NCBI GenBank assembly: GCA_021774625.1
Contig: JAJFIV010000008.1
Location: 237,392-301,391 of the forward strand
Direction of reading: 5' to 3'
Length of the DNA: 64,000 nt
Origin: Alphaproteobacteria bacterium
GTDB taxonomy: Bacteria; Pseudomonadota; Alphaproteobacteria; Sphingomonadales; JAKSBY01
Every line of letters starts with the position of its first letter. The stretch's first letter is position 1. Below the pieces are notes generated by a model, which was not told the origin of the DNA, did not search any database, and worked only from the letters and a program-made list of their open reading frames with translations. This document shows, piece by piece, positions 54,011 through 60,849 of this stretch. Both the position numbers and the translations under genes were made by a program.

Positions 54011-54041
54011 GAAAACGGGGCCGGAAAACCGGCCCCGTTTC
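54011..54041 (-). terminator. Rho-independent terminator after flagellin 1
   Basis: A perfect 12-bp stem (54013-54024 with 54029-54040; AAACGGGGCCGG) around an AAAA loop, followed on the minus strand by TTTTC. It lies 26 bases after the flagellin 1 stop and before the SRPBCC gene. Confidence 0.85.
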
Positions 54042-54066
54042 AGGGAAAACTTTTATTCAGCTGCGC

Positions 54067-54912
54067 TTAGTTGCTAAAGAGACTCAGTATGACCTGTGGC
54101 TGCTGGTTGGCGATGGACAGCGCCTGGACACCAAGCTGCTGCTTCACCTGAAGGGCCGTCAGTTTCGCACTTTCGCGCGCCAAATCCGCGTCGACAAGAT
54201 TACCGATGCCGACTTCGATCGTGTCGGAAAGCTTGTCAACGAACACGCGCTGGCTTTCAAGCTGTTTCGCGCCGGCGCCAAGAGTGGTCATGGCCGAGGA
54301 AACATTCTGAATGGATGTATCAATGGCCGATACAAGGGCCAGTGCATCACCCGCCGTCGCGAAGGTCGTTGCCGCGCCAAGCAGAATATTCGAACCCGGT
54401 GTGGTGCCGGCACCCACTGAAAGGTCCTGATGGGCGATGCCGATGGTCTGGGTCGCGTTGGCATTCGTGATGGCGGTGACGGTATCGGTGCCGCTGTCAA
54501 TCAGGTTGGAACCGTTGAATTCCGCATTTGATCCAATCACGGTGATCTGATCACGCAGCGCTTCAAAATCCTCGGCAAGAGCCGCCCGGCTCTGCGCATC
54601 AAGGCCGGCGTCGGCGGCGGCAACCACTTTTTCCTTCATCTGGATCAGGATATCCGCAATGGATTCTGCAGCGGCAAGGCCGATATCGACGGCGCTGATG
54701 GACCGGTCAAGGCTCTGTTTAACGGCGCCGAAACCTTCAAAATTGGCCCGCAGATTTTGCGCAATGGCAAAAACAGCGGCATTATCCTTGGCGCTTTTGA
54801 CTTTAAGCCCGGTATTGATCCGCGCCTGTGTTTCGCTGAGGCTGGAGTTCGTTAAATTCAATTGCTGCAGTGCGCTAAGCGTGCTGGCGTTGGTGTTCAC
54901 TGAAAAGGCCAT
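54067..54912 (-). CDS. Flagellin 1
   Basis: A 281-residue flagellin, the filament subunit exported by the flagellar type III system. The N-terminal D0/D1 part starts MAFSVNTNASTLSALQQLNLTN and runs through ETQARINTGLKVKSAKDNAA; the C-terminal part contains FVDKLSDTIEVGIGNLVDADLARESAKLTALQVKQQLGVQALSIANQ. The short central domain (residues about 145-205) is unlike the other two flagellins, so it diverged most. Spaced by sigma-54 promoter at 54977-54992, with a ribosome binding site AAGGAG before ATG 54912. Confidence 0.95.
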   Translation of the reverse strand: MAFSVNTNASTLSALQQLNLTNSSLSETQARINTGLKVKSAKDNAAVFAIAQNLRANFEGFGAVKQSLDRSISAVDIGLAAAESIADILIQMKEKVVAAADAGLDAQSRAALAEDFEALRDQITVIGSNAEFNGSNLIDSGTDTVTAITNANATQTIGIAHQDLSVGAGTTPGSNILLGAATTFATAGDALALVSAIDTSIQNVSSAMTTLGAGAKQLESQRVFVDKLSDTIEVGIGNLVDADLARESAKLTALQVKQQLGVQALSIANQQPQVILSLFSN

Positions 54913-54976
54913 GAGGCGTTCTCCTTAAGCTTTCCCGCCGACGCCATCCGCCGGCAATTCATTACAGCCCCTATCT

Positions 54977-54992
54977 AGCAAACAGTGTGCCA
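54977..54992 (-). promoter_or_regulatory. Sigma-54 promoter of flagellin 1
   Basis: On the minus strand TGGCACACTGTTTGCT: TGGCAC, five bases, TTGCT. It equals the -24/-12 consensus of RpoN promoters. The expected start of transcription is about 55 bases before the ATG. The same distance is seen for flagellins 2 and 3. No ftr-like palindrome was found near this promoter. Confidence 0.88.
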
Positions 54993-55164
54993 ACTTTAAA
55001 AAACAACGCAACACATTGATTAGTATGGATAATTTTATTGACTTAAACAGGAATAGCGAAATGCTCAGCGGAAAATAATGCCATAAAGGAAGACCCATTT
55101 TGCCTAGTTGGGAAAAAAGATATTCGCTGGCGATGGGTCAAAGAGGGGCATTGTGCGGGGCAAG

Positions 55165-55192
55165 AAAAAAGGTGGAGGCCGAAGCCTCCACC
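55165..55192 (-). terminator. Rho-independent terminator after flagellin 2
   Basis: Stem GGTGGAGGC (55171-55179) with GCCTCCACC (55184-55192); on the minus strand the loop is TTCG, a stable tetraloop, followed by six T (55165-55170). It lies 14 bases after the flagellin 2 stop. Confidence 0.9.
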
Positions 55193-55205
55193 TGTTCCGA
55201 ATATG

Positions 55206-56027
55206 TTACTGGAAGAGCGACAGAACAGCCGCAGGAGCCTGATTGGCGATTGAGAGCGCCTGAAGGCCCAGCTGTGACTTTACCTGCAATGCCTGCAGGT
55301 CCGCACTTTCCCGTGCCAGATCCGCATCAACCAGATTGCCGATGCCGATTTCGATGGTATCCGAGAGCTTATCAACGAAGTTTCGCTGTGTTGTAATCTT
55401 GCTCAATCCGGATCCAAAACCAACGAGAACAGTGTTGACGTTGGCCAACGCCGTCGCAATGGTCGTGACCGCAGCCGCGGCGTCTCCCGCAGAAGTGATG
55501 GTTGCGGAAAATGACAGCTGCGACGATCCGACATTCAGATCAACACCGGCGACTGCAATAGTCTGTGTGCCATCGTCATTTGCGATGGCTGACACACCAT
55601 CCGGCGCCGTCTTGACCAGGTTCGTACCGTTAAATTCGGCACCTGAGATAACCTGGCCAATCTGGCTGACAATCGCTGCATAGTCTGAGGCAATGGCAGA
55701 GAAGCTGGCAGCATCAAGACCCGTATCGGACGCGGCCACCGCCTTTTCCTTTAATTCGATCAGAAGATCGGAAATGGATTCGGCGGCGGCAATACCAATA
55801 TCAAGGGCGCTTGAAGACCGATCAAGGCTGGACTTGACAGCATTAAGACCTCCCAGATCAGAGCGCAGATTCTGGGCGATGGCGAAAACGGCGCCATCAT
55901 CCTTTGCGCCTGACACTTTGAGGCCGGTATTGATACGGTTCTGAGTCACTGCGAGTTCTCTATTCGTTTTGCTCAAACTTTGCAGGGCGATAAACGCACC
56001 TGGGTTCGTGTTTACGGAAAAAGTCAT
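55206..56027 (-). CDS. Flagellin 2
   Basis: A 273-residue flagellin. The N-terminal part MTFSVNTNPGAFIALQSLSKTN and the C-terminal part FVDKLSDTIEIGIGNLVDADLARESADLQALQVKSQLGLQALS are typical. It is very like flagellin 3 across its length, including the central SGAEFNGTNLVKTAPDGVSA, so the two are recent duplicates or kept alike by conversion. ATG 56027 follows AAGGAG; an ATG 22 codons upstream is within the leader hairpin and rejected. Preceded by its own sigma-54 promoter and two ftr-like sites; followed by a strong terminator. Confidence 0.95.
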   Translation of the reverse strand: MTFSVNTNPGAFIALQSLSKTNRELAVTQNRINTGLKVSGAKDDGAVFAIAQNLRSDLGGLNAVKSSLDRSSSALDIGIAAAESISDLLIELKEKAVAASDTGLDAASFSAIASDYAAIVSQIGQVISGAEFNGTNLVKTAPDGVSAIANDDGTQTIAVAGVDLNVGSSQLSFSATITSAGDAAAAVTTIATALANVNTVLVGFGSGLSKITTQRNFVDKLSDTIEIGIGNLVDADLARESADLQALQVKSQLGLQALSIANQAPAAVLSLFQ

Positions 56028-56053
56028 TGTTCGTCTCCTTTCTGGAACGGTTA

Positions 56054-56071
56054 GAAAGCGTTCTCGCTTCC
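56054..56071 (-). promoter_or_regulatory. Leader hairpin of flagellin 2 mRNA
   Basis: On the minus strand GGAAGCG, loop AGAA, CGCTTTC: seven pairs with one G-U. It lies between the deduced transcription start and the ribosome site. A hairpin with the same AGAA loop is present in the flagellin 3 leader. The position fits an RNA site for the flagellin mRNA regulator FlbT, encoded at 60015; this role is inferred. Confidence 0.55.
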
Positions 56072-56093
56072 GGGAATAACCCGTTTTGTTCAC

Positions 56094-56109
56094 AGCAAGG
56101 GCCGGGCCA
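56094..56109 (-). promoter_or_regulatory. Sigma-54 promoter of flagellin 2
   Basis: On the minus strand TGGCCCGGCCCTTGCT: TGGCCC, five bases, TTGCT. One base (CAC to CCC) differs from the -24 consensus, while GG and GC are kept. Its distance to the ATG is within two bases of those of the other two flagellins, which supports it. Confidence 0.8.
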
Positions 56110-56165
56110 ACTGCGGGATTGAGCCCAAAATGACTTTTAACTGGCTATAATATATAGAGAATTTA

Positions 56166-56180
56166 CGGCAGGCGTTGCCG
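56166..56180. promoter_or_regulatory. ftr-like enhancer site, flagellin 2 proximal
   Basis: CGGCA-GGCGT-TGCCG, a palindrome with perfect CGGCA/TGCCG ends and a 5-base centre, about 75 bases upstream of the sigma-54 promoter. It matches the form of FlbD (ftr) sites of Caulobacter flagellar promoters as I recall it. Confidence 0.65.
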
Positions 56181-56241
56181 CATGATGACTTATTTTAGTA
56201 GCTTTTTGAAGAGAAAACAGAAAAATACGCCTAGCAAAACA

Positions 56242-56255
56242 GGCAGAAATTGCCG
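56242..56255. promoter_or_regulatory. ftr-like enhancer site, flagellin 2 distal
   Basis: GGCAGAAATTGCCG. The same 14 bases occur at 57827-57840 upstream of flagellin 3, beside two more palindromes of this type. A shared enhancer element of NtrC-type activators such as FlbD is the simplest reading. Confidence 0.7.
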
Positions 56256-56330
56256 GGGGCGGCCGGCTCACTCTTTGCCGGGAAGATACGCATTCCCGAT
56301 TTCCCCCAAGGTGAGCCTTATCGTTGCCCT

Positions 56331-56705
56331 TCAAACTTCCTGGTCAAGCGCGACGCCTTCAGGCTGCCGGTAGAAAGTCAGCAGACTGAGGATCTGTTCC
56401 GGCGGAAACTGTTTGATGACGTCGCCGGAAGTGCGGTCGACCGATAAATAAATAAACCGTCCGGTATTTTCATCCCGATCAATCCGGAGCCTGGAATTTC
56501 CAAGATCGCTGGTCAGAAGTTCATTGATGACTTCCGCAGCTTTGTCCAACGGATCAATCCGGCTTATCGGCGCCGGCTGCGATGTTGCCGGTGCCGGAAC
56601 GGCGGCTTCAGCCTGTTGGGGCTGTGTTGCTGCCGGTTCGCGGGTCGCAGGTCCACGAGACGCCACACTCTCGGACACCGGCCCATTTGTGCTTATCCCG
56701 TTCAT
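56331..56705 (-). CDS. flaG: FlaG family flagellar protein
   Basis: A 124-residue FlaG member. The N-terminal half is a disordered Ala/Pro/Gln-rich tail; the C-terminal half DKAAEVINELLTSDLGNSRL, RIDRDENTGRFIYLSVDRTSGDVIKQFPPEQIL is the FlaG domain, which affects filament length in other bacteria. It lies between two flagellin genes on the same strand. I see no promoter of its own, so it may be read from flagellin 3. Confidence 0.9.
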   Translation of the reverse strand: MNGISTNGPVSESVASRGPATREPAATQPQQAEAAVPAPATSQPAPISRIDPLDKAAEVINELLTSDLGNSRLRIDRDENTGRFIYLSVDRTSGDVIKQFPPEQILSLLTFYRQPEGVALDQEV

Positions 56706-56832
56706 GATGTTTTCCTATCCTCTTTCTCAACTCATATGGGTTACATTACTGGTGTCCCATCTTATTGTTGGTTGGAGGCGGCGGGACCCTGCCCAACGTG
56801 TGTCGCGCCGGGCCCCGCCAATTCCAAATCGC

Positions 56833-57654
56833 TTATCTGAACAACGCCAGGACCGCGCTTGGGGCCTGGTTGGCGATGGACAGCGCCTGAAGACCCAGCT
56901 GCTGCCGGACCTGCAAGGCCTGTAAATTCGCACTTTCACGCGCCAGATCCGCATCGACCAAGTTACCGATACCAATCTCGATGGTATCGGACAGCTTACC
57001 GACAAAGCTCTGCTGGGCTTCGATCTTGGAAAGACCGGACCCAAAATTCACCAGAACCGTGTTGACATTGCCGAGCGCCGTTTCGATCTGCGTCACAGCC
57101 GCAGCCGCAGCCGTCGCATCGGCAATGGTCGCCGCAAAGGAAAGCTGTGAAGAACCGACACTCAGATCGGTACCGGTCACGGCAATGGTCTGTGTGCCAT
57201 CATCATTGGCAATGGCAGACACACCATCGGGAGCGGTTTTAACAAGGTTCGTGCCGTTAAATTCGGCGCCCGAAATCACCTGACCGATCTGGCTGACAAT
57301 GGCAGCAAAGTCAGAAGCGAGGGCCGAGAAGCTGGCCGAGTCCAGGCCGGTATCGGACGCCGCAACAGCCTTCGACTTCAGATCAATCAGCAGATCCGAA
57401 ATCGATTCAGCCGCGGCAATGCCGATATCCAGCGCACTGGATGCACGGCTTAAGCTGTTTTTCACGGCACTCAAGCCGCCAAGATCGGCCCGCAGATTCT
57501 GGGCGATCGCGAAGACCGCGCCGTCATCCTTGGCGCCCGATACTTTCAAACCGGTGTTGATCCGGTTCTGAACGGTACCGAGCTGACTGTTGGTTTTGGA
57601 AAGACTTTGAAGGGCGACAAAAGCGCCGACATTTGTATTGACTGAAAAAGCCAT
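56833..57654 (-). CDS. Flagellin 3
   Basis: A 273-residue flagellin that starts MAFSVNTNVGAFVALQSLSKTN and ends RQQLGLQALSIANQAPSAVLALFR. The sequence is close to flagellin 2 with equal length. SGAEFNGTNLVKTAPDGVSA in the centre is identical in both. ATG 57654 is preceded by AAAGGAG; a longer open frame upstream is rejected. Its upstream DNA has the most complete regulation: two hairpins in the leader, the sigma-54 promoter and three ftr-like sites. Confidence 0.95.
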   Translation of the reverse strand: MAFSVNTNVGAFVALQSLSKTNSQLGTVQNRINTGLKVSGAKDDGAVFAIAQNLRADLGGLSAVKNSLSRASSALDIGIAAAESISDLLIDLKSKAVAASDTGLDSASFSALASDFAAIVSQIGQVISGAEFNGTNLVKTAPDGVSAIANDDGTQTIAVTGTDLSVGSSQLSFAATIADATAAAAAVTQIETALGNVNTVLVNFGSGLSKIEAQQSFVGKLSDTIEIGIGNLVDADLARESANLQALQVRQQLGLQALSIANQAPSAVLALFR

Positions 57655-57678
57655 TACGTTACTCCTTTCTGAGTTTAT

Positions 57679-57707
57679 GAGCATTTTGCTCTTGGGCATT
57701 CTTGCCC
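57679..57707 (-). promoter_or_regulatory. Two leader hairpins of flagellin 3 mRNA
   Basis: On the minus strand GGGCA-AGAA-TGCCC (57694-57707) and GAGCA-AAA-TGCTC (57679-57691), five pairs each, directly at the deduced 5' end of the transcript. The first shares the AGAA loop with the flagellin 2 hairpin. Possible FlbT binding structures. Confidence 0.55.
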
Positions 57708-57719
57708 GACACCCATAAA

Positions 57720-57735
57720 AGCAATGGCTGTGCCA
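57720..57735 (-). promoter_or_regulatory. Sigma-54 promoter of flagellin 3
   Basis: On the minus strand TGGCACAGCCATTGCT: perfect TGGCAC, five bases, TTGCT. The -12 element is 67 bases from the ATG, as for flagellin 1. The three ftr-like palindromes lie 90-160 bases upstream. Confidence 0.9.
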
Positions 57736-57826
57736 GAAAAATAACTAACGCGAATAAATATCATAAGCCCTTGAAATTAAAGAGTTTAACATATCATTTA
57801 CCTTACTTAAGTAAGTGTGTACAGTG

Positions 57827-57881
57827 GGCAGAAATTGCCGCATCCGGCAAAAATTGCCGGGACAGGCGGCAAAAATTGCCG
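57827..57881. promoter_or_regulatory. Cluster of three ftr-like palindromes
   Basis: GGCAGAAATTGCCG (57827-57840), CCGGCAAAAATTGCCGG (57844-57860) and CGGCAAAAATTGCCG (57867-57881). The last two are perfect palindromes with an identical core. Spacing of centres is roughly two helical turns. The cluster lies between flagellin 3 and the divergent methyltransferase gene and could serve both. The form matches FlbD/NtrC-type enhancers. Confidence 0.75.
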
Positions 57882-57939
57882 GTTAACGTTTTTGACATTT
57901 TTCCGCGTCAAGGTAGGCCCGGTACCCCATTACGAGCGA

Positions 57940-58611
57940 ATGAATATGACTATCCCGCTGCCCGACCGGGCCCACGCATTTGACTTTGAAAACAGTTTTT
58001 ACCAGAGCTGCGACAAGGGCCGGTTCAACCGGATTATTGCCCATTACGAGCTTTACAAGAGAGTTACCGGGCTTGCGGGGGCCATTGTCGAGTGCGGCAT
58101 ATTCAAGGGGGTTTCCTTTATCCGTTTTGCCATCTACCGCCATCTTCTGGAACCCGAAGCCGAACGCAAGCTGATTGGCTTTGATACATTCGGCTCGTTT
58201 CCGGAGACCGGATTCCAGGCGGATCAGGAAGAACGCCGCAAATTTATTGAAGAGGCAGGGAATCAGAGCCTTACGAGAGGACAGCTCGTCCAAATTCTCC
58301 AGGACAAGGGGCTGGAAAAAGAGATTGAACTGGTCGAAGGGAATATCTGCAAAACCATTCCGGATTACGCTACGGCAAACCCGGAGCTGAAAATCGCCCT
58401 CCTGAATATTGATGTGGATCTGTATGAGCCGACCGTTACCATCCTCGACTGCTTTTATGATCGTGTGGTGTCCGGCGGCGTGATTATTCTGGATGACTAT
58501 ACCGTATTCCCCGGCGAAACCAAAGCCATCGACGACTTCATCGCCGGAAAAGGGCTAAAAATCGAACAGTTTCCCTTCTCAAAAGTGCCCGCTTTTATCA
58601 TTAAGCCGTGA
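57940..58611 (+). CDS. SAM-dependent methyltransferase, TylF/macrocin O-methyltransferase type
   Basis: A 223-residue class I methyltransferase. GAIVECGIFKGVSFIRFA is motif I with the acidic E, LIGFDTFGSFPET follows, and LNIDVDLYEPTVTILDCFYDRVVSGGVIILDDY contains the metal-binding DVD and DD pair of TylF-like enzymes, which methylate sugar hydroxyls. ATG 57940 is chosen (MNMTIPLPDRAHAFDFENSF). It is divergent from flagellin 3 and downstream of the ftr cluster; a role in methylating a flagellin glycan is proposed only from position. Confidence 0.85.
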   Translation: MNMTIPLPDRAHAFDFENSFYQSCDKGRFNRIIAHYELYKRVTGLAGAIVECGIFKGVSFIRFAIYRHLLEPEAERKLIGFDTFGSFPETGFQADQEERRKFIEEAGNQSLTRGQLVQILQDKGLEKEIELVEGNICKTIPDYATANPELKIALLNIDVDLYEPTVTILDCFYDRVVSGGVIILDDYTVFPGETKAIDDFIAGKGLKIEQFPFSKVPAFIIKP

Positions 58612-58714
58612 CTGGGGCCTCGGCCTCCACCGGTATCAACTGATCATTACGGGTACTCTGACCCGTTCATCCTGGGACGAACACTCAGCATGAAAATACA
58701 GAAGGGTCAGGACG

Positions 58715-59599
58715 CTAAAAATTTTCACCGAAAGCGCTGCGCAGCGCATCTTCCAGCACATCCAGCAGTTCGCGCGCTTCCTCGGGGGTCATTTTGCGGG
58801 CGTAGAATGACATGACATTACCGTAAAATGCCGGGGATATCCCCGAAGTATCCTGCAGGCGATCAAAATTATCGCGTGTAAAATAATTTGTGTCAAAGAA
58901 CGGATATTCCGTTCTTGTCACCTTAAAACCTGTATCGCGCAAGAGCCGGCGCAGGGACTCCGGCGACAGACAGGTGACATGGGTGGGATCATCCAGAAAA
59001 CGATAATTCTCGCCGAAACGGCGGGCGCAGCCGCTGTCAAAATTAGGGACAATGATCACCAGGCTGCCCGCTGGCTTTATCACACGCCGGACTTCCCGTA
59101 AAACCGGCAGGGGATCGGCGATATGTTCCAGAACATGGTTGAAAAGAACAACGTCGAAATAATCGTCGGGATAACCGGCCGCATCCAGATATCCGCAATG
59201 AATTTTTCCCCATTGGGCGGCGTGTTGTGACGCAAATTTTGAGGGTTCCACGCCATGGCGCTCCCAGGCGTCGGAAATGCCGGAAAGCGCCTCGCCAAGG
59301 CCGCATCCCACATCAAGCAAACGGCCGGCCGGCAAGGCGTTGATATAGGCCAGCTCACTTTTGATATCAGCGAGTTTATGTTCCCGCTCCTCAAGCAGGT
59401 GGCGCAGCTTGCCGTCCGGGTCAACGGCTGTCGGCGTAAAATAATCCTCCTCGAAGGAAATGCGACCCTGCGGGGCGCGGCGCAAAAAATACTCGCCGGG
59501 TTTCAACTGATCGAACGGGCTGTTCTTCTCACACGGCGGCCGCCATTGCGGGATAGCCGATACGACATTCCCATGTGTTTTTTTTGCGGCTGTCGGCAT
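58715..59599 (-). CDS. SAM-dependent methyltransferase in the flbT-flaF operon
   Basis: A 294-residue protein with a class I methyltransferase core: RLLDVGCGLGEALSGI (motif I), VEPSKFASQHA, DVVLFNHVLEHIADPLPVLREVRRVIKPAGSLVIIVPN (motifs II-III). The N terminus has short cysteine-containing PPCEKN, the C terminus is helical. This fold occurs with glycan-modifying enzymes (SAM-binding, WbdD/UbiE-like). It starts 4 bases after the flaF stop on the same strand, so it should be expressed with flbT and flaF. Substrate unknown. Confidence 0.86.
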   Translation of the reverse strand: MPTAAKKTHGNVVSAIPQWRPPCEKNSPFDQLKPGEYFLRRAPQGRISFEEDYFTPTAVDPDGKLRHLLEEREHKLADIKSELAYINALPAGRLLDVGCGLGEALSGISDAWERHGVEPSKFASQHAAQWGKIHCGYLDAAGYPDDYFDVVLFNHVLEHIADPLPVLREVRRVIKPAGSLVIIVPNFDSGCARRFGENYRFLDDPTHVTCLSPESLRRLLRDTGFKVTRTEYPFFDTNYFTRDNFDRLQDTSGISPAFYGNVMSFYARKMTPEEARELLDVLEDALRSAFGENF

Positions 59600-59602
59600 G
59601 AC

Positions 59603-60025
59603 CTATCCCACCGTCAAGCCACCGGCCGGAACATTCGTCGGACTGTTCGATTCCTGTGCGCTTGTCGCCTTGTTTTTTGCCTGCAAAGCCAGACCTTCCA
59701 TAATCGACCGGTTGATATCGATCAGTGGGCCGACCGTTTCCTTGCGCCGGGCCACCAGGCTGGTATGTTTCGAGACCCAGATACTGAGGGAAATAATCGC
59801 GGCGCGGGTTTCCTTCGGAAGCTGGTTTCCAGGCGCCGCACAATCGGTTGACAATGTCGACCACATGCGGCGATTCCAGTCCAGCGCATTCATCAATTCC
59901 GTACCGGTGGCGCCGGTTTCCTGCGCATCCATCAGCGCACGGGTGACCTGAGCAAACAAACGATACTCGGTTTCACTTGAATTCTCTGCCGAAGCTTGAG
60001 CCTTCGTATAGGCGTTAAGCGACAT
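59603..60025 (-). CDS. flaF: Flagellar biosynthesis regulator FlaF
   Basis: A 140-residue FlaF homologue. [34 protein letters not shown] is the family start; [24 protein letters not shown] and [19 protein letters not shown] carry the conserved Trp, Ser and Leu pattern. In Caulobacter FlaF promotes flagellin translation or secretion and opposes FlbT. ATG 60025 overlaps the end of flbT by 11 bases. It is followed directly by a methyltransferase gene. Confidence 0.92.
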   Translation of the reverse strand: MSLNAYTKAQASAENSSETEYRLFAQVTRALMDAQETGATGTELMNALDWNRRMWSTLSTDCAAPGNQLPKETRAAIISLSIWVSKHTSLVARRKETVGPLIDINRSIMEGLALQAKNKATSAQESNSPTNVPAGGLTVG

Positions 60026-60410
60026 ATGCGAGGCGGTCCTCCTCAAACTTGAACAGCAGCTTGCAGGCCATCAGGGCCCGGTAATAGTGGCCGTTCATCA
60101 CATCAGCGCTGATCGCAAGGCATTTCTGCAAAGCCTCCGGATCCTCTACGGCTTCCATGAATTCGGTCATACGTGTGGTGAATTCATCATAATAAGTGCC
60201 GGCATTGTCCGGATCGATGTATGACAGCATGATTGGAAAATAAATCCGCTTTGCCGGTGATGTGACATCCTTTTCCTGTATGATGTCCTTTTCTCGCAGA
60301 ATCGAGACTTTATTCTGGATCACCAGACTGGCGCGACGTTCGCCATTGGCGATGACTGCACCATTTACGACAAACTTTTCATTGGGTTTCAGAGAAATCT
60401 TGAGTGCCAT
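60015..60410 (-). CDS. flbT: Flagellin mRNA regulator FlbT
   Basis: A 131-residue FlbT homologue: [40 protein letters not shown], then [26 protein letters not shown] and [18 protein letters not shown]-like end ([13 protein letters not shown]). It represses flagellin synthesis by binding the 5' leader of flagellin mRNA until the hook is complete. First gene of flbT-flaF-methyltransferase. No sigma-54 consensus was found upstream, so it is likely read from another promoter. Confidence 0.93.
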   Translation of the reverse strand: MALKISLKPNEKFVVNGAVIANGERRASLVIQNKVSILREKDIIQEKDVTSPAKRIYFPIMLSYIDPDNAGTYYDEFTTRMTEFMEAVEDPEALQKCLAISADVMNGHYYRALMACKLLFKFEEDRLAYVA

Positions 60411-60849
60411 CTTCTATCCTTTAACTCCCGGTCAGGAGTTGATTAATTTAACGCGCAGTTCTTTCCATCCTGTTAATAAACCGGCCGCACCAGCGGATTG
60501 ACCCGCGCTACCGGCCTATGGTCCACAAATAAAGTTAACAAATACTTCAGAATACTCTCGTATAAGTACTACTTTTGTAAGATTTTCTAGAATAAAGGGT
60601 AAATTTTTATCTCCGCTCTAAGCAGCATCAATACAACGGAACGAGGGTTTTGATACTTCAAAGCACAGACTTAAAAAAGAAGGTCAGAGTTGAGAGGGAA
60701 AAGGCCGCGGGTGGAAAAATCCGGCCTGTCTTGATCCGTATCAATCACAGGGTTTTCTTAAATTTCAATTATAAGCGGCAGACTGGCCAAACCAGGGCTC
60801 CGTCATATTGGGAACCGTGCCGGGCATCTCTGCTGGAAGGAAATGTTAT
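60411..60849. other. Non-coding region between flbT and the porin-like gene
   Basis: 439 bases between divergent genes. From 60525 to 60680 the DNA is AT-rich. I see no tRNA, no sigma-54 consensus, no ftr-like palindrome and no credible coding frame; a short open frame at 60650-60856 has no recognisable features. It must hold both promoters. GGAAGG at 60835-60840 is the ribosome site of the porin-like gene. Confidence 0.5.

Larger units (their letters stand above)
56028..56330. other. Promoter region of flagellin 2
   Basis: 303 bases between flaG and flagellin 2. From the gene outward it holds the ribosome site, a leader hairpin (56054-56071), a sigma-54 promoter (56094-56109) and two ftr-like palindromes (56166-56180 and 56242-56255). 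No coding sequence was seen. Confidence 0.75.

Noticed and set aside
57827-57881. CRISPR-like array from repeated GGCAAAAATTGCC
   Set aside because: Only three short palindromes with 3-6 base gaps, no spacers and no cas genes; the position upstream of a sigma-54 promoter fits enhancers.
58649-58666. Terminator between the two methyltransferase genes
   Set aside because: ACGGGT and ACCCGT form only a 6-bp stem without a T run on either strand; too weak to list as a feature.
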